Assembly: GCA_964406135.1 (NCBI GenBank)
Contig: CAYOQO010000001.1
Location: forward strand, 1 to 64,000
Origin: JACPFN01 sp964406135
GTDB lineage: Bacteria; Babelota; Babeliae; Babelales; Chromulinivoraceae
DNA length: 64,000 nucleotides
Direction of reading: 5' to 3'
Position numbers and translations under genes: made by a program. The notes under the pieces were generated by a model. The model saw only the letters and a program-made list of their open reading frames with translations, was not told where the DNA came from and did not search any database. The stretch's first letter is position 1. Each line of letters begins with the position of its first letter. Shown in pieces: positions 61,873 through 64,000 of the stretch.

Positions 61873-64000
61873 ATGAAGCAAAATCGATGTATCGGCATAT
61901 TCTTTGTCGGATTTTTATTTTTAAGTTTATCGTGGTCGTATGATGCACAAGCAATGGAAGTTATTGAGGATGCGAGCGGAGATGCTTTTTCAGTAACAAA
62001 AAATATTGATGAAGAAACAGGTGAAATTACCTATAATGCTGTTGATGCTGAAGGTAATGTCATGGAAAAATTAACTGAAGATGAATTAGCTTCATTAAGA
62101 TCGAGTGAAGTAGCAGACCTTAAAGAATTTGCAACAAAATTTGGAAAAACTGACAAACTTTTATCAGAAGAAGATGCAAAAGCATTTTTAAATGAAAACA
62201 AAGAAATGAATCAGGCTATTACCAAATTAAAAAATGCAAAATTATCAGGATTAGCAGAATCTGATTTAGGGAAGAAAATTGCAGATAATAAAACTTTAGA
62301 GGAAGCATATCAGGCCAAAGGAGCTGCAAAAAGAACAGAAACTGCGATTAATAAAATGATTGATAAAGCTTCAAGCAATGCTGCTCAACTTTCCAGAGAT
62401 TTTAAAGGTGATCCAAATTTAGAAAAATTGAGTAAAAAATACTTACGAAAATTTAATGATATTTCTGCAAAATCTTTGAGCAAGATAAAAAATTTAGTGC
62501 CTGATGCGAGCCTTAATTTTAAATCTGAAATGGAAGCTGCTGTAAAGTCTGGGAATCGTAAAGCTGTTGAAACATTGTGTGTCAAAATTTCAAAGCTTGA
62601 TGCGATGAGCGGCTTGGCTGATCAAGTAAGTAGTTTAGAAAAAGATGCTGCAAGTGGAATTGCAGGTTTTGAAGGAGGACTTAAAGATTCTTTGGATAGT
62701 TCTTTAACCAATTTGAATACAAGCTTTGAAAGTATTGAAAAAGATCCAGAAAGTTTATTAAAAGAAGTTGATTCTGGAATAAAAGATGCTCAAGGCAATA
62801 TGCAAAAAGAATCAATGGTTCAAAAATTGAGCCAAGATTTGAAAACATCGGTACGTGATGCTGCGCATGAAGATATTTTAAAAATTACTGATGAAATTGA
62901 TGCAAAAACTGAAGCAGTGGGTGAAAAACTGGGAACAGCCAACAAAGCGCTTTCAAAAGTGAAAGGTGTTTTTAGTGGGCATGCTTTAAGTGATGCTTAC
63001 GATAGTTTCAAAAGTACATCAATCACTCGTGATGATATTACAGATGGTTTTTGTTCTGCTGGTAGAAAATTAAAATCGCTTGGAGGAAAAGCTGTTGACT
63101 TGTTAGAAGAGGGTGCAAAAATGCTGATATCTGGTGTCATGTTTATGATACCAAATATTTTTCAATCAGCATTTTTAGCGCAAAAACAACGACAATCGGA
63201 ACTTCAAACTTTAGCAAATCCAATTAAATTTGGTAATTGGGTGTTTCAAATTCCAGATTCTTGTTTTAATTTTTCAAATCCTTCAGCAACACTTCCTATT
63301 TATGTTCGTATTCCTGTAGCAAATGTTACTGACACGGTATCATCACAAATGGCAGAATATTTTAATAATGATGTTTCTGGACCAACAACTGCAAATTCAA
63401 TATCTGCAGCGATTCATTCAGTTGGTGCAACCATAGCATCATTTGCTGGTAATATGACAGCTCGACCAGAACGATATATTATGAATGAATCTGGATATTT
63501 GGCTCAAAATCCAGGAATTGTGTTAGCTTATTTTGCCAATAATTATCCTCAATGGGGCTCTGTACCTTTAACAAGTAGTCAATTTAGTTCAGGGCAAGTG
63601 ATTGATTTAAGCGGTGTGATTATTGATGGATCAGGTAATCAAATCAATGCAACAGGATTAAATGGTTACGCTGCATATCCATTGGTAACTCCATCTGATT
63701 GGCATGCTCAAAATGCTCCGCAATTGACACCTGATAATATGAAAGATTTTTGTGCAACTATGAATAGTCGTATGGCATTATCAGGTGATAATGTTAAATA
63801 TATTGAATATTCAACTGTTGAATCTGGAGATGCAGGAGCAACAGGATCAAGCGGATTGCAAGCAGCATTTGATTGCTCATGTTTGAACCCTGGAAGTTCG
63901 CAAATCTGTGAAACTGGAAGTTGTGCAATCAACTCAATGGTACAAGCTTATGCATCTGGTTGTTCATGTGAATCAAGTTTACTTGGATCAGTTATACCAT
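61873..64000 (+). CDS. large exported protein, 3' truncated by window end
   Basis: Open from the ATG at 61873 (behind AAAAGGGAGC) to the last base: at least 709 residues. Signal peptide ends AQAMEV. Residues about 20-410 are Lys/Glu/Ser/Ala helices, coiled-coil-like. A hydrophobic segment (MLISGVMFMIPNIFQSAFL) falls near 417-435. Then a different, globular region (IKFGNWVFQIPDSCFNFSN...) rich in Asn/Ser/Gly, with a Cys cluster near the end (DCSCLNPGSS, CETGSC, GCSCES). No known domain recognised. Confidence 0.82.
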   Translation, partial: MKQNRCIGIFFVGFLFLSLSWSYDAQAMEVIEDASGDAFSVTKNIDEETGEITYNAVDAEGNVMEKLTEDELASLRSSEVADLKEFATKFGKTDKLLSEEDAKAFLNENKEMNQAITKLKNAKLSGLAESDLGKKIADNKTLEEAYQAKGAAKRTETAINKMIDKASSNAAQLSRDFKGDPNLEKLSKKYLRKFNDISAKSLSKIKNLVPDASLNFKSEMEAAVKSGNRKAVETLCVKISKLDAMSGLADQVSSLEKDAASGIAGFEGGLKDSLDSSLTNLNTSFESIEKDPESLLKEVDSGIKDAQGNMQKESMVQKLSQDLKTSVRDAAHEDILKITDEIDAKTEAVGEKLGTANKALSKVKGVFSGHALSDAYDSFKSTSITRDDITDGFCSAGRKLKSLGGKAVDLLEEGAKMLISGVMFMIPNIFQSAFLAQKQRQSELQTLANPIKFGNWVFQIPDSCFNFSNPSATLPIYVRIPVANVTDTVSSQMAEYFNNDVSGPTTANSISAAIHSVGATIASFAGNMTARPERYIMNESGYLAQNPGIVLAYFANNYPQWGSVPLTSSQFSSGQVIDLSGVIIDGSGNQINATGLNGYAAYPLVTPSDWHAQNAPQLTPDNMKDFCATMNSRMALSGDNVKYIEYSTVESGDAGATGSSGLQAAFDCSCLNPGSSQICETGSCAINSMVQAYASGCSCESSLLGSVIP

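Overview
The window is a 64 kb, AT-rich stretch of a bacterial chromosome using the standard bacterial code. It has two 100-N scaffold gaps (1926-2025 and 26725-26824). The gene content points to a small-genome, host-dependent Gram-negative bacterium. There are lipoproteins, a LolC/E-type permease and a possible outer-membrane barrel. There is also a very high density of exported proteins of unknown function, an exported ankyrin-repeat protein, J-domain proteins, and little biosynthetic metabolism. Candidatus Dependentiae (TM6, Babela-like) is my best guess; it rests on overall character, not on a marker gene.

Region by region. 1-5.1 kb: an exported glycerophosphodiester phosphodiesterase, two unknown exported proteins, a membrane AAA+ ATPase resembling mitochondrial ATAD3, and an exported ankyrin protein bracketed by a ~150-bp direct repeat. 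5.2-5.8 kb: tRNA-Asp, -Asn and -Val. 5.9-9.9 kb: a toxin-antitoxin pair with a very short toxin, sppA, ruvB and a rodA/ftsW-type gene. 9.9-14.8 kb: exported proteins, including a glycosidase-like protein and a metalloprotease-like protein whose signal peptide carries a stop codon. 14.8-22.3 kb: tRNA-Pro, tRNA-His, uvrA and mutS. 22.3-36.4 kb: exported proteins, rplU, a trkA/trkH potassium system, glycyl-tRNA synthetase, two J-domain-related paralogues and an HtrA-type protease. 36.4-40.6 kb: a 1050-residue exported protein flanked by a duplicated HtrA gene tail, then a duplicated GIY-YIG nuclease / tRNA-Arg unit in which one tRNA copy is broken by a palindrome. 40.6-52 kb: NlpC/P60 and Nudix hydrolases, a flavoprotein, exported unknowns, dnaA, a kinase-like exported protein, lipoproteins and a LolC/E permease. 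52.4-64 kb: an FtsH-like ATPase with a destroyed zinc site, a lipoprotein thioredoxin reductase-thioredoxin fusion, an alpha/beta hydrolase, a thioredoxin-fold protein, a beta-propeller, a barrel-like protein and a large exported protein that runs off the end.

Housekeeping genes (uvrA, mutS, ruvB, dnaA, glyS, rplU, rodA) are scattered singly among envelope and secretome genes. The main structural theme is repeats at the 3' ends of conserved genes. Palindromes start inside the encoded CCA of five of the six intact tRNA genes. Three accessory genes (ankyrin, 1050-aa protein, GIY-YIG) are each bracketed by direct repeats derived from, or abutting, the 3' end of a tRNA or the HtrA gene.
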